A stretch of DNA of 64,000 nucleotides from the NCBI GenBank assembly GCA_049999805.1, contig JBNGIO010005977.1:82965-146964 (forward strand), in the 5' to 3' direction. Within the stretch, counting starts at the first letter, position 1, and each line of letters opens with the position of its first letter. The position numbers and the translations under genes were made by a program. The notes under the pieces were generated by a model. The model did not search any database. It had not been told where the DNA came from and saw nothing but the letters and a program-made list of their open reading frames with translations. The DNA comes from Folioceros fuciformis. Its lineage: Eukaryota; Anthocerotophyta; Anthocerotopsida; Anthocerotales. This document shows, piece after piece, positions 9,917 to 22,210 of the stretch.

Positions 9917-11790
9917 GTGTTGTTTAGGCTAGGAACCATGAGGGAAGCCAACGGGTGGCTGGCCAGGGATCTGGCAACAGCCCAGCTGATGGGGCTAGCA
10001 AGATGGTTCCTTTGCTTCCTACAGATCAGGAAGCAAGATTACCTCTCTGACCAGATGGTGTTGTTCCTGCATGAGGTGGTCAAAGGCAGCCAGGTGGATT
10101 GGGCCAGGAACCTGTATGACAGGATGAGTGAAGAAAGGCAGAACCTCGCCTCCTACTCACCCCGACCTTCACTAATCTCTCTGTTCCTTGTTCATTTTTA
10201 TTGCCATGCTAATCTCTTGACTGAGGTGGAGGTGGTCGCCTCGTTGCACATGTGGAAGCCACTCAGGGACATCAAATGGAAGCCGGCGGAGCCCAAGGAA
10301 GTGGACTCCAGTAGCTGGGAAGCAAGGGCAACCGGAAGCTCACAGGAAGAGGTCCCGATCGGCACGAAAAGGAAAATTGGGACGGGTCGGAGGACCCCAG
10401 CCAAGAGGAGGAGGACTGCAGGGCCGGTTGAGAAGAGGAAGGGGAAGGAGTCGGAACAGGAGGATGTCCAGGAGCAGCCCGATGTCCGGGAGGCGGAACA
10501 GGCTGAAGGAGAACAATGGCCGACTCAGGGAAAACTATCAGAGGGGTACGTGAATTTACCAGGGGTGGAGGCCGAGTTAGGGCTGGCTTGTGTACAAGAA
10601 CCCTTCCAAGGCTGGGAAGGAACTTTCGGGAATGGCTCCTTGACACAGGTGGAGAACCTGGTGAAAGTTCGGGAGCTGCTGGGACATAAGGTCATTGGGC
10701 TGAGAATGTCTTTGCAGGAAGAGACCCAGTAGGTTGACTTGTTAGGTCTGACTACATCAATGGTTCAAACCCAGGCAGAGCTATTGGATCAGGCAGCCCG
10801 GGCCTTAACCTAGTTGAGTATGCAGGGTGAACAAGAGGCCAACAGTCGGGCAAAGTTGGCCGAATTTGAGGTGAGTGGACAGCTTTTGGAGGAGACTCGA
10901 CGAACCCTGGGTGCGGCTAAGGAGCAGGCTAAGGAGGAAAATTGCCAGATGAGGAAGGAGATTCACACGCTGAAGGAGCAGCAAGAGGCACTCCTAGCTC
11001 AGGTGAGGGAAGCTCATGGGACTAACTAAGAAATGCAGTAGGAGGTATTGTGAGCCCATGAGTAGGAAGCGTCTGTAGTGGAGCGAATGCAGAAGTTGGT
11101 GGAAAGGTATAGGCGAGAGCAGGATGAGGCCCGAGACAAGGTGAAGGGGAAGGCCCGGGTCCGGCGTGGTAGTCGAGTCACAACGCCGGTAGCTGAAGAA
11201 GCTACCGGTCGTGTAGCTACAATGCCGGTAGCCAAAGAAGCTACCGGTCATGGAAGTGCAACGCCGGTAGCCGAGACCCCAAACTAGGTAGTTGAAGAGG
11301 CGCCTGTGGAGGAACCCACCATTCAGAAGTTTGGCAAAGCAACCCGCACCAGGAGAACGGGCCATGGAGGAGCCACAACTGGAGGGTTGGAAGATCCTCC
11401 GGCACCTCCGAGTGATAGAGGGCAAGCGGCCCGTGGTAGCCCACGGGAGGAGGGGGTAAGCACTTCCTTTGCAATAGATAATCAGGTTGTGTTGCACTAC
11501 CTAGGGGAGGACACTTATGTGCTCGGCCTCTATGTGGATGGAGCCCATGTGCTGAAGTTGACTGTACATGTGCGTATGGGCCTAGGAGGGACAAGGGGCT
11601 ATTGCTTGCAGCTAAGGACCCACAGGGGGTCCTTCTTCCACTGTTGTCGGGTATGGGGACTGCCACACTATTACACTGAAGTAGTCTTTGAAGAGCTTAT
11701 GGAGGAGGAGGCGCAAGCGTGGGTCGACAGGGAGCCGGTCCTTGTCCTCAGCAACAGGTCCCAGGAAGTAAGGAGAAGTCCACCACGGTA
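9917..11790 (+). pseudogene. unrecognised gag-like coding region, right part (coiled coil, basic segment)
   Basis: The first open stretch (9917-10732, up to 271 codons) begins directly at the copia 3' LTR edge with no ATG of its own, as expected for an interrupted gene. It has an alpha-helical N-terminal half, a cluster of basic segments like nuclear localisation signals (PAKRRRT, EKRKGKE, about 10390-10450), and an acidic Gln/Glu-rich part. After stops, 10814-11029 encodes a Glu/Lys/Gln-rich coiled coil, 11078-11287 a basic segment with imperfect Pro-Val-Ala repeats, and 11306-11791 a globular-looking segment. I do not recognise the family. Position and composition suggest a retroelement-encoded protein. 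Confidence 0.4.
11182..11277 (+). repeat. tandem hairpin-forming repeats (42-bp unit, about 2.3 copies)
   Basis: Units begin CGCCGGTAGC. Each contains inverted repeats: CGGTAGCT...AGCTACCG in the first and CGGTAGC...GCTACCG in the second. In frame they encode repeated Pro-Val-Ala-Glu/Lys-Glu-Ala-Thr-Gly. Confidence 0.6.
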
Positions 11791-11837
11791 GGACCCACCC
11801 GTGCCGCTGCCGCCAGAAGGTAAGAAGTGACAGCAAG

Positions 11838-14302
11838 GTGGAGATCCTCTGGGAGGACCTGCTTGATTAGAGGAAAGGGAGAAGAGCCAGAGGAGGTTGG
11901 GCAGGAGGAAGAGTGAGAGGAGGAAGGGCAAGAGGAGGAAGAGTGAGGGGAGCAGAAGGAAGGCGGCCGCGGAGGTGAAAATAGGCAGTAGTAATTGCAT
12001 CCTAGATCTGTATCATAGACAATCTCTAGGAAATGCTTTTCTCGGACGTGACACTATGTTCCATTAAGAGCCCCTCCCCTGTCCGCAAAACCATACCTTA
12101 ATGGCGGCCGCGGACCCGCCCCTGGTGATGTATAAGGGGCTTGATGACGCCTTGCAAGTGAGCAAAGCAAAGATCGACACTTCGACTTGCAGGCCTAGCG
12201 ATGACCACTGCTGGATAGGGAGATCCAAGCAGGCGAGTGCACGCAAAGTACCTGGGTGTGGTTGGCGAAGTTGCATTGTTCCGTAACAGCGGACCAGGGG
12301 GCAAATCAGGAGGAGGGACCTCACCGAGTGAAAGCTTGCTTCCCTACTACCCCAAGTATCCCCCTGTTGCGAGAGTTGATGGGATCGTGAGGGAACGAAT
12401 CCGCTAGCTGCGGAGTGAAGCGGGCAACTGTGTTCCTTATTTCCTGATACCCTTTAGCTCTTCTAAAACTAGAGAAGGAGAGGCGTGAGTGAGAGAGGCG
12501 GAGGCCCGGTGGAAGGCAAAGCGAGGAGGGAGAACCAAGGATGGTGAACTGAGTGTGTTGAGTGTGCGAAGAAAATCGTGGACAGCGTGTGAGAGAGAGG
12601 AGAGAAACGTGTTGGTGAAATTGAGCAAAGGTCGCGACGGGAAGACGGCGTGCGCCTGAGAATCGCGGTGGCAGCGACGGAGGGAAGTCTAAGGTACGAG
12701 TGGATCTGTGAGGAGTAGACGCGGGTCTGAGAGGTAAGGGAGTGGCTGATGCATGGGGAATTGACGAGTGGGAAGGTGGAGTATAAGAAAACTTGTAAGC
12801 GGGAGTCTAGCCGGGTTGTAGCAAGATTGGGTGTGAAGCATAAACGGTGTGTGACGGTGCCTGGGTTGAGTGTTTGGCGGAAGCGTGAGCCTAAGAAACG
12901 AGGCGATGGGTAGCCTGTGCATGGACGCCGCGCTGGCAGTGGTCGAGGCCTATGGTGTGTGTGCGTGGATGATGTTTAGAGAGTGTGGCTGTGAGTGAGT
13001 GTGAGGGTGGTGAGGGAGCTCTAAACGCAAACCAGCCGCGACGGGAGTGGGTGAGAGTATCTAGGAAGTGACTCCGTGAAGTCGTAGGGTCTTGGGCAGT
13101 AGTGAACCCCGTGACACTAAGCGAGATCCGAGGTTATTGGAAGGGCAAGTCGCCAGGGTAGAGAGAGAGAGAAAGAGTGAGGGTGAAAGTGGGGCCCAGC
13201 GGGGTAGCCGGATTCACGATCGTCGTAGAGTGTCCCTAGGGGTTGCTGAGGACTAAGATAGTCCATGACTGGAAGTTGAGGAGGCCCCGGGTAGTGGAGC
13301 GGGCCGACGGGAAAGTTCTAGTCTAAGGTAGTAGGGTCGCAACGAAAGTAGTTGAACGACAATGACGGTAGTGGTAGTTGCACAGTAGGTAGGTGAAGAC
13401 TGACTCGGTATGAATAATCAGAGAGTAGGCTAGGGAGTGGTCCACTTGTTGTGGTAGTGGAATAAGACGATTAATTAAACTCCTGCACAAAAAGAACATC
13501 TTCAATACCCACTGGCACACCGTTTCGACCACCTACCCAACGGCCTCATGACTAATGTGTCGCTTCGTATTTATGTTTATTTATATGCCTATATACGGTT
13601 GTATGCGGGAATATACGCGAACACTCGGGAAGTAAACGACTTTTAGAGGAAACCTGTGTTATATAACAAAAATCATTCCCTTGGGATCGAATCCCATGGC
13701 TACAACGACATAGAGGGTTTGTGTGGACCTCGCAGCACCCGCGGATGCAATATTTTCCCCCACAAATAGTCTAGGTGATCAGAAATTAGAGGTGACCCCT
13801 TCTTGGCAGCATACGCAAGTCACTTGTTCTTATAGGTAGTGTTCTCTAGATTATTTCTGCTAGTGGCTCTAAGTTACTTGTGGTAGTATATAATGACTAC
13901 TTGTGGTATTGTGTATATGGCAATTGAAATTATTAGCAATCTCTTCTAAGTAATGTCTATCACCACTTCAATCTGTTAGCAAGCTCTCATTGGCAGTAAG
14001 TCTAGGCTACTTACACCAATGGCTCTGCAGTACTTGCATTGTTGTGACCAAGCTACTTGTATCGGTGGTCCATCTTTAGAAGATTCAACAACAACAATGA
14101 CATCAAAGGTGTGGGCCTCACGTTTCCACCCAAGATGTAAAGCAAGATAGACCCAAATAGCGTCAAACATCAACCTCAAACCGAAATAGGCATAGCTTGA
14201 TAGTTTTGTATTTAAGTCATATGGTGCTTTATGCTTCCATGTCATTTTCTTCTCAAGGGTTTACTTCTAAACTTCTTTGAGAACTTAGAGTAGTTTTTCA
14301 CA
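11838..14302. other. no recognisable gene
   Basis: About 2.4 kb with only short unconvincing reading frames. 11870-11970 and 12460-12620 are purine-rich (AGGAGG/GAGAG), and 13000-13240 carries GAGAGAGAGA-like and GTGAGTGAGTGTGAG tracts. From about 13750 the sequence becomes AT-rich, like the pectin methylesterase gene that follows. The purine-rich part may be untranslated remains of the neighbouring retroelement, but I see no LTR pair to prove it. Confidence 0.4.
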
Positions 14303-15686
14303 ATGGCTCCAATTACTTTGGTGTTAGGGCTATTGTTTTTGACAATTTGTTTTTGCTGTGATAGCTTGGCACTTGAGTCTAAGCACATAGTGCAAAAGTA
14401 CGTTTATCCACCTCGTCCACTTACAACAACTCTACTGAAAGGGGATGTAGTGGGAGCACCAAGTGAAAAAGTGTCTGTGGGTTTGGATTCTGATGCAAAT
14501 TATAGAACTATTCAAGCTGCAATTGATGATGTGCCCAACAATAACCAAGAGAGAGTTGTCATCAATATCGCAACTGAAACTTACAAGTGAGGAATGCGAG
14601 TTTTTTTTTTAATGTTTCTTGTGATATATGGTTTTCAAGTACTGTTAAGTGATTTGGTTTTTATGTAGAGAAAAAATACTTATCCCATCGAACAAGCCCA
14701 TGATCACATTGAAAGGATCTGAAAAAAAGAAGACTACAATTGTATGGAAGGACAATGCAAACTCGACAGGGAGCACTTCTAATAGTGCAACAGTCACTAT
14801 CCAAGCAGATCTTTTTGAGGCACATAATATCCGTTTTAAGGTGGGTTCCATCTCTTCTCTTTTACAACACTACGTATGTCTATGTTTTGATATTTTTAAT
14901 TTTTTTTGTAATTTTATAGAATTCAGCAAAAAAGGCAAAACCTGGACAAGTGGGTGCACAAGCAGTTGCTCTCCTAATTGAGGGTGACAAAGCTAAATTT
15001 GATTCTTGTGTATTTGAATCATCCCAAGATACTATGTATGACAAAGCAGGGCAAGGGCAACCCTACTTTACAAAAAGCAAAATTATTGGGAATATCAACA
15101 TGATTTGTGGCAATGGGTAATCCTCATATAAGGTAAAGACTAGCATAAATACTAGAAAGTATTTGCAAAATATCTTTCAAATTGGTTTTATCAACATACA
15201 ATGATACTGAGTTTGTGCCTCCACAAGATTGTGAGCTTCATTCTATTGCAAACAAACATGGTGGATCTTTTACAGCACAAAAAAAAGATGATGCTTCTGA
15301 TAGCACAGGATTCTCTCTCGTAAATTGCAAGCTCACGGGATCAAGTTCCAATAACTTGGGAAGGGCTTGGGGTATAGCATCAAGAGGGGTATTTGCACAT
15401 ACTCATATTCACGATATAATTAATGAAGAGCAACCATGGACAGATTGGGACGATTCGACCAAAGATGCGTAAGTTCTAGTTTTGACTTACACTATCTCAT
15501 ATTAGGTGGCTTTACATTAAGTATTTATTTGTAAAGTGTTGCAGCACTATATTTTATGGGATGAATAAATGTTTTGGACCAGGAACTAATAATACTAATT
15601 TTCCAAGTTATGTACGAGAATTATCAAAGGAGGAAGCAAAATCATTTATGTCTCTGTCTTTTATAGATGGTGATAGTTGGATTTGA
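14303..15686 (+). CDS. pectin methylesterase-like protein, catalytic nucleophile Asp replaced
   Basis: Exons 14303-14586, 14669-14840, 14920-15116, about 15160-15468 and 15545-15686 join in frame to 367 codons; the start of exon 4 is the weakest junction. Pectinesterases remove methyl esters from cell-wall pectin. The N-terminus is a hydrophobic signal peptide (about residues 1-24) and there is no inhibitory PRO domain. Family motifs: YRTIQAAIDDVP, GAQAVALLIEGDKA (catalytic Gln), QDTMYDKAG (acid/base Asp), LGRAWG (catalytic Arg), the Trp-rich WTDWDD and the terminal SLSFIDGDSWI. The D-F-I-F-G motif carrying the nucleophile reads N-M-I-C-G, so Asp is Asn and the enzyme should be inactive. The frame is otherwise intact. 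It may be a binding-only family member or an early pseudogene. Confidence 0.85.
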
Positions 15687-17587
15687 CTTGCCTATGATGC
15701 TCTAGTTCATGATTTAGTATTAGGGGCTAGCTCACTTCTAAGTAGATTTTGTTTAGGAAGATAGAATATCCTAATTAGCTTAGGTCTTTCTCTTTACAAC
15801 AATGTCATCATTTCTTTAGTAAAACTATTGTTGTTATTAAAGAGACTTGAGAAGAGATTGCAAACATGGATTAAAATACAAAGGGTATAGTTTGAAGTGT
15901 TCTTTTAAGATGTCTCTTTCGACCTTGCTGATAATTCCAGTGGTCCATCGTATTCACATGAAGCACTATGCATGAAGCACTAGTGATTCTAGATGGAGAT
16001 ATCTTGGTGCTTATCTCTATTGCCGCATATCATTTCAGCAAAGAAAAGTGGTATATTTGTTATTGTAGTGGATAATAATATTACCATGCACCTGAAGATA
16101 ACTTAGGCCCTAAGATAAAATTATAGATGCTGAAGGTAACACCTTTATATGTTATCTTGTTGTGTTCGCAAATCAAATGGAATTGACATATCATGCAAAG
16201 ATACAATGGGTTTGCTAGTTTGAAATCTATATGGTTAGCATTGTGTTGTTTAGTCACATCATAGCATGATGAGTCATCTTGTCTCCCAAATTTGAGAGAG
16301 CATTGATTTTTTTTTTCTTTCTTTCAGTGACCCGATGGCCCAATGTTGGTAAGTGGTCAACCAAATCCAAGAGAGCCAACCAAGGCTTCCCTTGTACTTG
16401 GCTGTGGCTTGTGTAAAATTCTCCGCATCAAGCTTTATACATCTTTCCAAACTTGACCGTATTTGTAGGCTGGGATGTCCACTCATGCCAGCTGTACCTG
16501 CCTTTTCATCTGCAACTTTGGCAGTTCCATGTTGCGGCTGCTGACAAGCCTTTGTTCCCTTGAGAGGACCTGGAGACGAGAGAAGTGGTTCTCGGTTTCA
16601 GTACATTAGGACGTTAACACTTACATTCAGTGTGTTGACTGCAGGTTCCAATGTGTTGACTGCAGGTTCCAATGTGTTGACTGAATGTTCCAATGTCTTC
16701 GGCCTAAACTTTGTCAGCTGGGCTTGGACGAGTTCTATGTGTGACGACGGTTTATCATCTACAGATAACTACGAACATGGCAATCTGTGTGGTGCTTATG
16801 TAGGCCTTTGTGCCCGTAGATCCATCCATGCTTTCCGATGACCGAGAAAACGGTATCACCTAGTCAGTTGACTTCGTTCTCTATAAACGGTGGAAGCTTT
16901 TCGACACTCTGCCTAGCTTACGTAGTCAGAAGTATGCGAGGTGTGTCTGACGTCTCGGCTTGAGGTCTTGCATCCACGGGGAACTTTGCGAGAACTCCTT
17001 CGTGAGAAAATAAGTGGGCAGAGAGGTTGGGCTCCCTGGAACGTCATTTGCAACGAGTGATTCGAATGCACGACAAGCTCCGACAAGGATCAATGAGCCC
17101 CACAGGAATACATGTCAGTCAGCTCTGCAGCAACGAGCCCTTGCATCTAAGCTGTAACTAACCAGCTTTAGGTCACATCGACACATCAAGACGCACAGCA
17201 GCATAGCCTTCACCAAGAAACCGACAGAGGGGTGAGAGGTAAGCTTGTGCCCACCACACGAACGTCATACATGAGTTGTTGCACTGCTCACTCAACCGCG
17301 TTGGATGGTCTGGTTTGAGACAAGGAAGAAGACTGGGGAGTGTGAGAGCGCCCAGATTGGCCGCGTGCTGCAGGTAATAGCTGTGTTGAAGGGCATGCCT
17401 CCACACTAAGGAGGGCAGCTCATTTTCCTACAGTGCTGCAGGGCACGTTTTCTACTCCAGGTAGATCGGTGACAGATCTACTATTGCATTCGCCCTAGTG
17501 ACCAGTGACTAGTGAGAGTAGCCAAGGATCTGTAATTGGCAGGCAGAGGAGGGATATAGGTGTGATTGGAGGCTCTGGGCCTCACCC
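15687..17587. other. intergenic; no gene recognised apart from a 21-bp repeat
   Basis: 15690-16260 is AT-rich with no convincing frame. 16340-17580 is more balanced and carries only short unrelated frames. It is probably the 3' flank of the pectin methylesterase and the promoter/leader region of tRNA ligase. Confidence 0.5.
16631..16693 (+). repeat. 21-bp tandem repeat, 3 copies
   Basis: Unit TGTGTTGACTGCAGGTTCCAA at 16631, 16652 and 16673. The third copy has a few changes. The unit is a multiple of three, so it stays open and encodes a repeated VLTAGSN, but no surrounding gene is evident. Confidence 0.8.
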
Positions 17588-20500
17588 ATGATCGCTACCA
17601 CAGCCTGCATCCGGGGTGGAGTGCAGTTGTTGCGTTACAGTCGTGTGCGCCTTCGACTGGAGGTTGGCGCCGGCGGCTCCTTGCAGTCTCAAACAATCCC
17701 AAGGGGGGATTGGGGTCGATTGTCTCTTCACTTCATGGCCACTAAGGTATCGTGCTGTGTCCCAAAGTGCTTTGCAGCATGGGATCTGGCTTGCGTGGTT
17801 GTTGTCTGAGTGATTGTTGTGATTTGCAGAGCGTTAAGAAGCGTCAGCAATGGAGAACTGTTCAACAAGACGATCCTCAAAAGGTGGTGGTAGCTGAGAC
17901 CACCGGAGCACCGTTGGAGAAACCCCTTCCAGAGTTGAAGAAACCTGCAGGATTGGCCAAGGTGGAAACGAAGATAGTCGAGAAGAAGCCTGAAGCAAAA
18001 CCTGAGGCTGTGAAACCACCTACTCCAGGAGGAGGAAGTAGATATCTTGCCGGGTCGTCGCCGAGAATGTGGGTTCCAAAATCTCCGACACCTGCCGTTC
18101 AGACGCCACCCAAGGCAGTGCATACTCCATCCACACCTCGTACTCTGAGCCATGATGCCAAGCTTGGAACCGATGCGGTGAAAGGGACCACGTCGGTTTC
18201 GGACAGACCAGCACCGAAGCAAGCTGACAAGAACCTGAAGCAGTCTGACAAGCAGCAGAACAAGGATTCTGGAGAGAACAAGAAGGCTGCCGTGGCCCAA
18301 GCATTATTGAGAGCCACTTTCTATCCCAAGTTTGAGAATGAGAAGTCCGATCAAGAAGTCAGGTCAAGGGTGATCGAGGTGGTCTCAGCTGGTGAGGGTG
18401 TATTGGAGGTTTCTTTGAAGCACTCAGGATCTCTTTTCATGTATTCTGGTGACAAGGGTGGAGCATATGCCAAAAACAGTTATGGAAATCTTTACACAGC
18501 CACTGGTGTGTTTGTGTTGGGGCGGACGATTCAGGAGGCTTGGGGTCCACAAGCTGCAAAGAAGCAGCAAGAATTCAACAGGTATCTTGAGGAGAATCGC
18601 ATATCCATTGCAATGGAGCTAGTAACGGCTGTGTTGGGAGATCATGGTCAGCGTCCTTTGAAGGACTATGTTGTGGTAACAGCAGTAACCGATCTCACTG
18701 GGCAGCCTAGATTCTTCTCCGCTCCTGATGTTGTGGCCTTCTGTCGTCGTTGGCGACTGCCCACAAATCACTTCTGGCTGTTCTCTTCAAAGAAGTCTGT
18801 TTCTGCCTTTTTCACAGCGTACGATGCTCTCTGCGAGGAAGGGCTTGCCACCAGTGTCTCTCGTACGCTGGATGAGATTTCAGATGCGTCTGTGCCGGCA
18901 ACCAAGCCCCACCAGGATGTCCAGGGAGAAATTCTTGAAGGTCTTGTGGCTCGAGTTGTATCTCCTGACGCATTAGTGCATATGAAGGAAACAAGTCAAG
19001 ACCTGCCTCCTGCTCAAGGGCCTGAAGGTCCGGCGCCCCAGGTGGGGCTTCGGGAAATCTTTGCCGCTAACAAGATCAGTGAGAAAGATCAGATAAAGGC
19101 TGTTCTCGCCGCTGTCGGATCTGATTTTTGCCCAGATCGTTCCCAGTGGCTCAATGAAGAGGATGGTACTGTCCACACCGTGAAGAAGGCAGAGACCACA
19201 GCGCTATCGACTTTCTTGCAGGCTCAGCCTGCAGATAAAGTGACTGCTAAGGTCCAAGAAGTCATTCGATTTTTGAGGAAGAGAAACATGCACGTGCGGT
19301 TCAAATGCTCCCATCATTCTGGTCAGAAAGGGGATGATGCTTTTCGGCTGACTATTCACGTACTTTCAGACGCTGTCTTCAGGAGATACCAGAATGAGTT
19401 GAAGAAGCACGCAAACCTTTGGCCATTGTACAGGGGCTTCTTTTTGGATGTTAGGTTCTGCGGCTCTGATGTCACCCCATATTCTGCTGATGAGGGTGAT
19501 GTCAAAGCCATCACGGACGTGGAGCAAACAGGCACGACTGAGAATTTGATGTTGAAGCTAAAGTTTCTACCTTATAAGCTTCGTACCTTTCTTATCCGGA
19601 ATGGGTTGTCAACTCTTTACTCAAAGGGACCAGCCTCATATCGGGAGTATTACACAAAGCAGATGAAGAACTGGGGCACGTCAGTAGAGAAGCGGAAAGA
19701 TGTCAGCGAGCTCCTGAATGAATGGGCGAATTATATTACTGCCAAAACCGGAGGGAAGCAGTTGAGTAGTGATACTTACCTGTCAGAAGCAGAGCCATTC
19801 TTGGAAGCCTTTGCTCGGCGAAGTGTGAAAAACAAGCAGCTCGTGGGATCTGCTGGCAGTGTAGTCCATGTTGAAGATTTTCTTGCTGCAGAAAGGAGTT
19901 CAGAAGATGAACTTGGGGAGGTGTTAGACGATAATACTTCAGCCCTTTCAGCTCCGCAACCAGAAGAACAGCTGAAGGCAAAAGGGTTGTTGGTCTTTTT
20001 CCCAGGAATTCCTGGATGTGCCAAGTCGGCCCTCTGCCAACAGGTGATGAGTCACAACAGGAATGGGTTTGGGGATGGGCGAAAGACGGCCACATTAATG
20101 GGCGATCTCATCAAGGGCAGGTATTGGCAGAGATTGGCAGCAGACCAGAAGAAGAACCCAAATACCATAATGTTGGCAGACAAGAATGCTCCAAACGATG
20201 ACGTGTGGAAGCAGATTGAAACCATCTGTGAGAACACTCAGGCGCTTGGTGTGCCAGTTGTGTCGGAGTCAGAAGGCACTAGCTCAAATCCTTACGGTAT
20301 TGATGACCTGGCTGTTTTCAGTTATCGGGTGTTGCAGCGCGTTAATCACCCAGGAAACTTGGACAAGAACTCTCCAACGCCAGGGTACGTTCTATTAATG
20401 TTCTATCATCTCTACGAGGGTACAGATCGGAAAGATTTTGAGGCTACACTGTTGGGAAAACATGGTCACCTTATCAAGCTTCCCCTGCTGAAAAAAGAGA

Positions 20501-21246
20501 GAGCACCACTGCCCACAGATGTCTCGAATGTTATCAAGGACGGGATTGCGTTGTTTAAGCGGCACAAAAGCAAGCACGGCAAATTGGATGCTCTGCAGGG
20601 AAGCTTCAAGAGTGATTGGGTAGCATGGGAGAAGCGTTTAAAGGAGACCCTGTTTGCAAATGCTGCACACTTGGATGCCATCCAGGTCCCGTTTGAGGAA
20701 GTAGCGAACTCCTTTGTTGTGCAACTGAAAGAGGTGGCAACAGGAGACAACCTCATGCATGTGGCTGTCGCAGAGGAGGAGCGGAACTTTAACAATGTAA
20801 CTTTTGCTGCTATTGCTTTACCACAAGAGGAGATCGTGGCTGCGCTAAATTCTCTCTCATTAGCTGATACTGCAGTCCAGGAATACCTCTCCGACAAGGC
20901 CATCGAGAAGAGTCTTCAGAGAGCGCACATCACGCTTGCTCATAAGCGAGCGCATGGGGTGGCTGCCGTAGCCAGCTACGGCGACGTACGAGGTGTAAAT
21001 GTACCTGTGGAGCTGACTGCCATGTTGTTTTCAGACAAGCTGTGTGCGATAGAGGCGAACCTGAAGTGTGCCCCTGATCGTGCAGTCCTTTCTAGGAACG
21101 AATGGCCTCACATTACTGTTTGGACAGATAAGGGGGTGGCGGCCAAGGAGGCAAATAGTCTGCCCTCCTTGGTTGATGCTGGAAAAGCACACCGTTTTCA
21201 GTTCCCGACTCCCAAAACTGTGGTGGGAAATGTGCAATTCCTTTGA
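17588..21246 (+). CDS. RNL: plant tRNA ligase (RNL): ligase, kinase and cyclic phosphodiesterase
   Basis: Heals and seals exon halves after tRNA intron removal; the plant family also joins bZIP60-type mRNA in the unfolded-protein response. Exon 2 (17830-21246) is one open frame. Exon 1 ends ...ATGGCCACTAAG at 17746 before GTATCG, and the acceptor TTTGCAG ends at 17829. Using the ATG at 17735 gives MATK joined to SVKKRQQW, 1142 residues (Arabidopsis RNL has about 1100). An ATG at 17588 in the same frame gives 1191, adding an Arg/Ser/Leu-rich, acid-poor N-terminus like an organelle presequence. Domains (1142 numbering): adenylyltransferase with AKNSYG (Lys about 219) and LGDHGQRPL; P-loop kinase GIPGCAKS about 730-737; phosphodiesterase HITLAH about 1037 and HITVW about 1098. 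All catalytic motifs look intact. Confidence 0.95.
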
Positions 21247-22210
21247 GTTAGATTTGGGGCCACTGTAAAGTTGGGTCTGGAAAGAGTTACCTGATGTTTG
21301 TGAGTAACACTGGGATTGTTGCCTTCGCAGCTGGCGAATGTCAAATCTAGAGTTTGTTAGCGGGCTAGTGAAAAAATCTATTCAGGAGCAGGCAGATGAC
21401 CTATCTTGCAGCATGGTTGAAAGTTTGGTGGAAAGAGCACTGAAAAAACACAGTTTGTGTTGAGAGTGACACGGAGTTTCTTGGCTTTGAAAGTGCAATT
21501 TGTGAATCTCATGTTTGTTGTGAGCGGCCAGTGGAAGAGTTCTTGCTGCTCGGCACCATTTTACCCTCTTCACTTGCTCACTTCTATCTCTCTTTCTGTC
21601 TCCTTACTTCTCACCATTTCTCTCTCGTTGCTCATTCGTCATCCAACGCCTTTCATACGGAGTCATCGATCGCTTCACGCACTGCCGTAAATCCTCTTTG
21701 GTAATCTGTACCCGTGAAAGACCTTTTAACCTTGTCGCATTCGAGGGGTGTGCTTGTTATTCCAAAGGCGTCATCGCATTAGAGAGGGAGTTACGTGCTT
21801 GCGCCTATTTCGAAGGCGTCACACATGGATAGTGACGGGGGCTTACGGCCAGCCAGCGCCCCAGGGATCGTTCTGTCATGCAATCGTAACTTCCGGGCCG
21901 CGATGCCGAATGGAAAGACTAGTAACAATCCGATTTCCAAATTTAATTTGTAGAGCTCCGGAGAACTCTGCCCAAAAAGTGAGATATGCCACTGTTTGTG
22001 TCCCGCGCACGGTATTCTTTAGTAAAAGGCGAAAGAATAGTTCGCTTTGCGTTGAACACGCGGCTCTGATGCATGAAGTGTGACCTCCTGTCTATATAGG
22101 ATTCCTCGGGCTACGCATACAGCAGGAACGATATGGGGTAATAAAATTCAATGCTGCAAGTAAAGATTCGTCGCTCTTTGATTCCGTTTTCTACCTTAGT
22201 CTTGCGCGTT
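21247..22210. other. 3' flank of tRNA ligase; no gene recognised
   Basis: Contains pyrimidine-rich stretches (21540-21640, TCTCTCT-like) and only short frames without recognisable domains. Confidence 0.4.

Noticed and set aside
10198-10646. Minus-strand frames opposite the gag-like region
   Set aside because: Low-complexity Ser/Pro-rich shadows of the plus-strand coding sequence.
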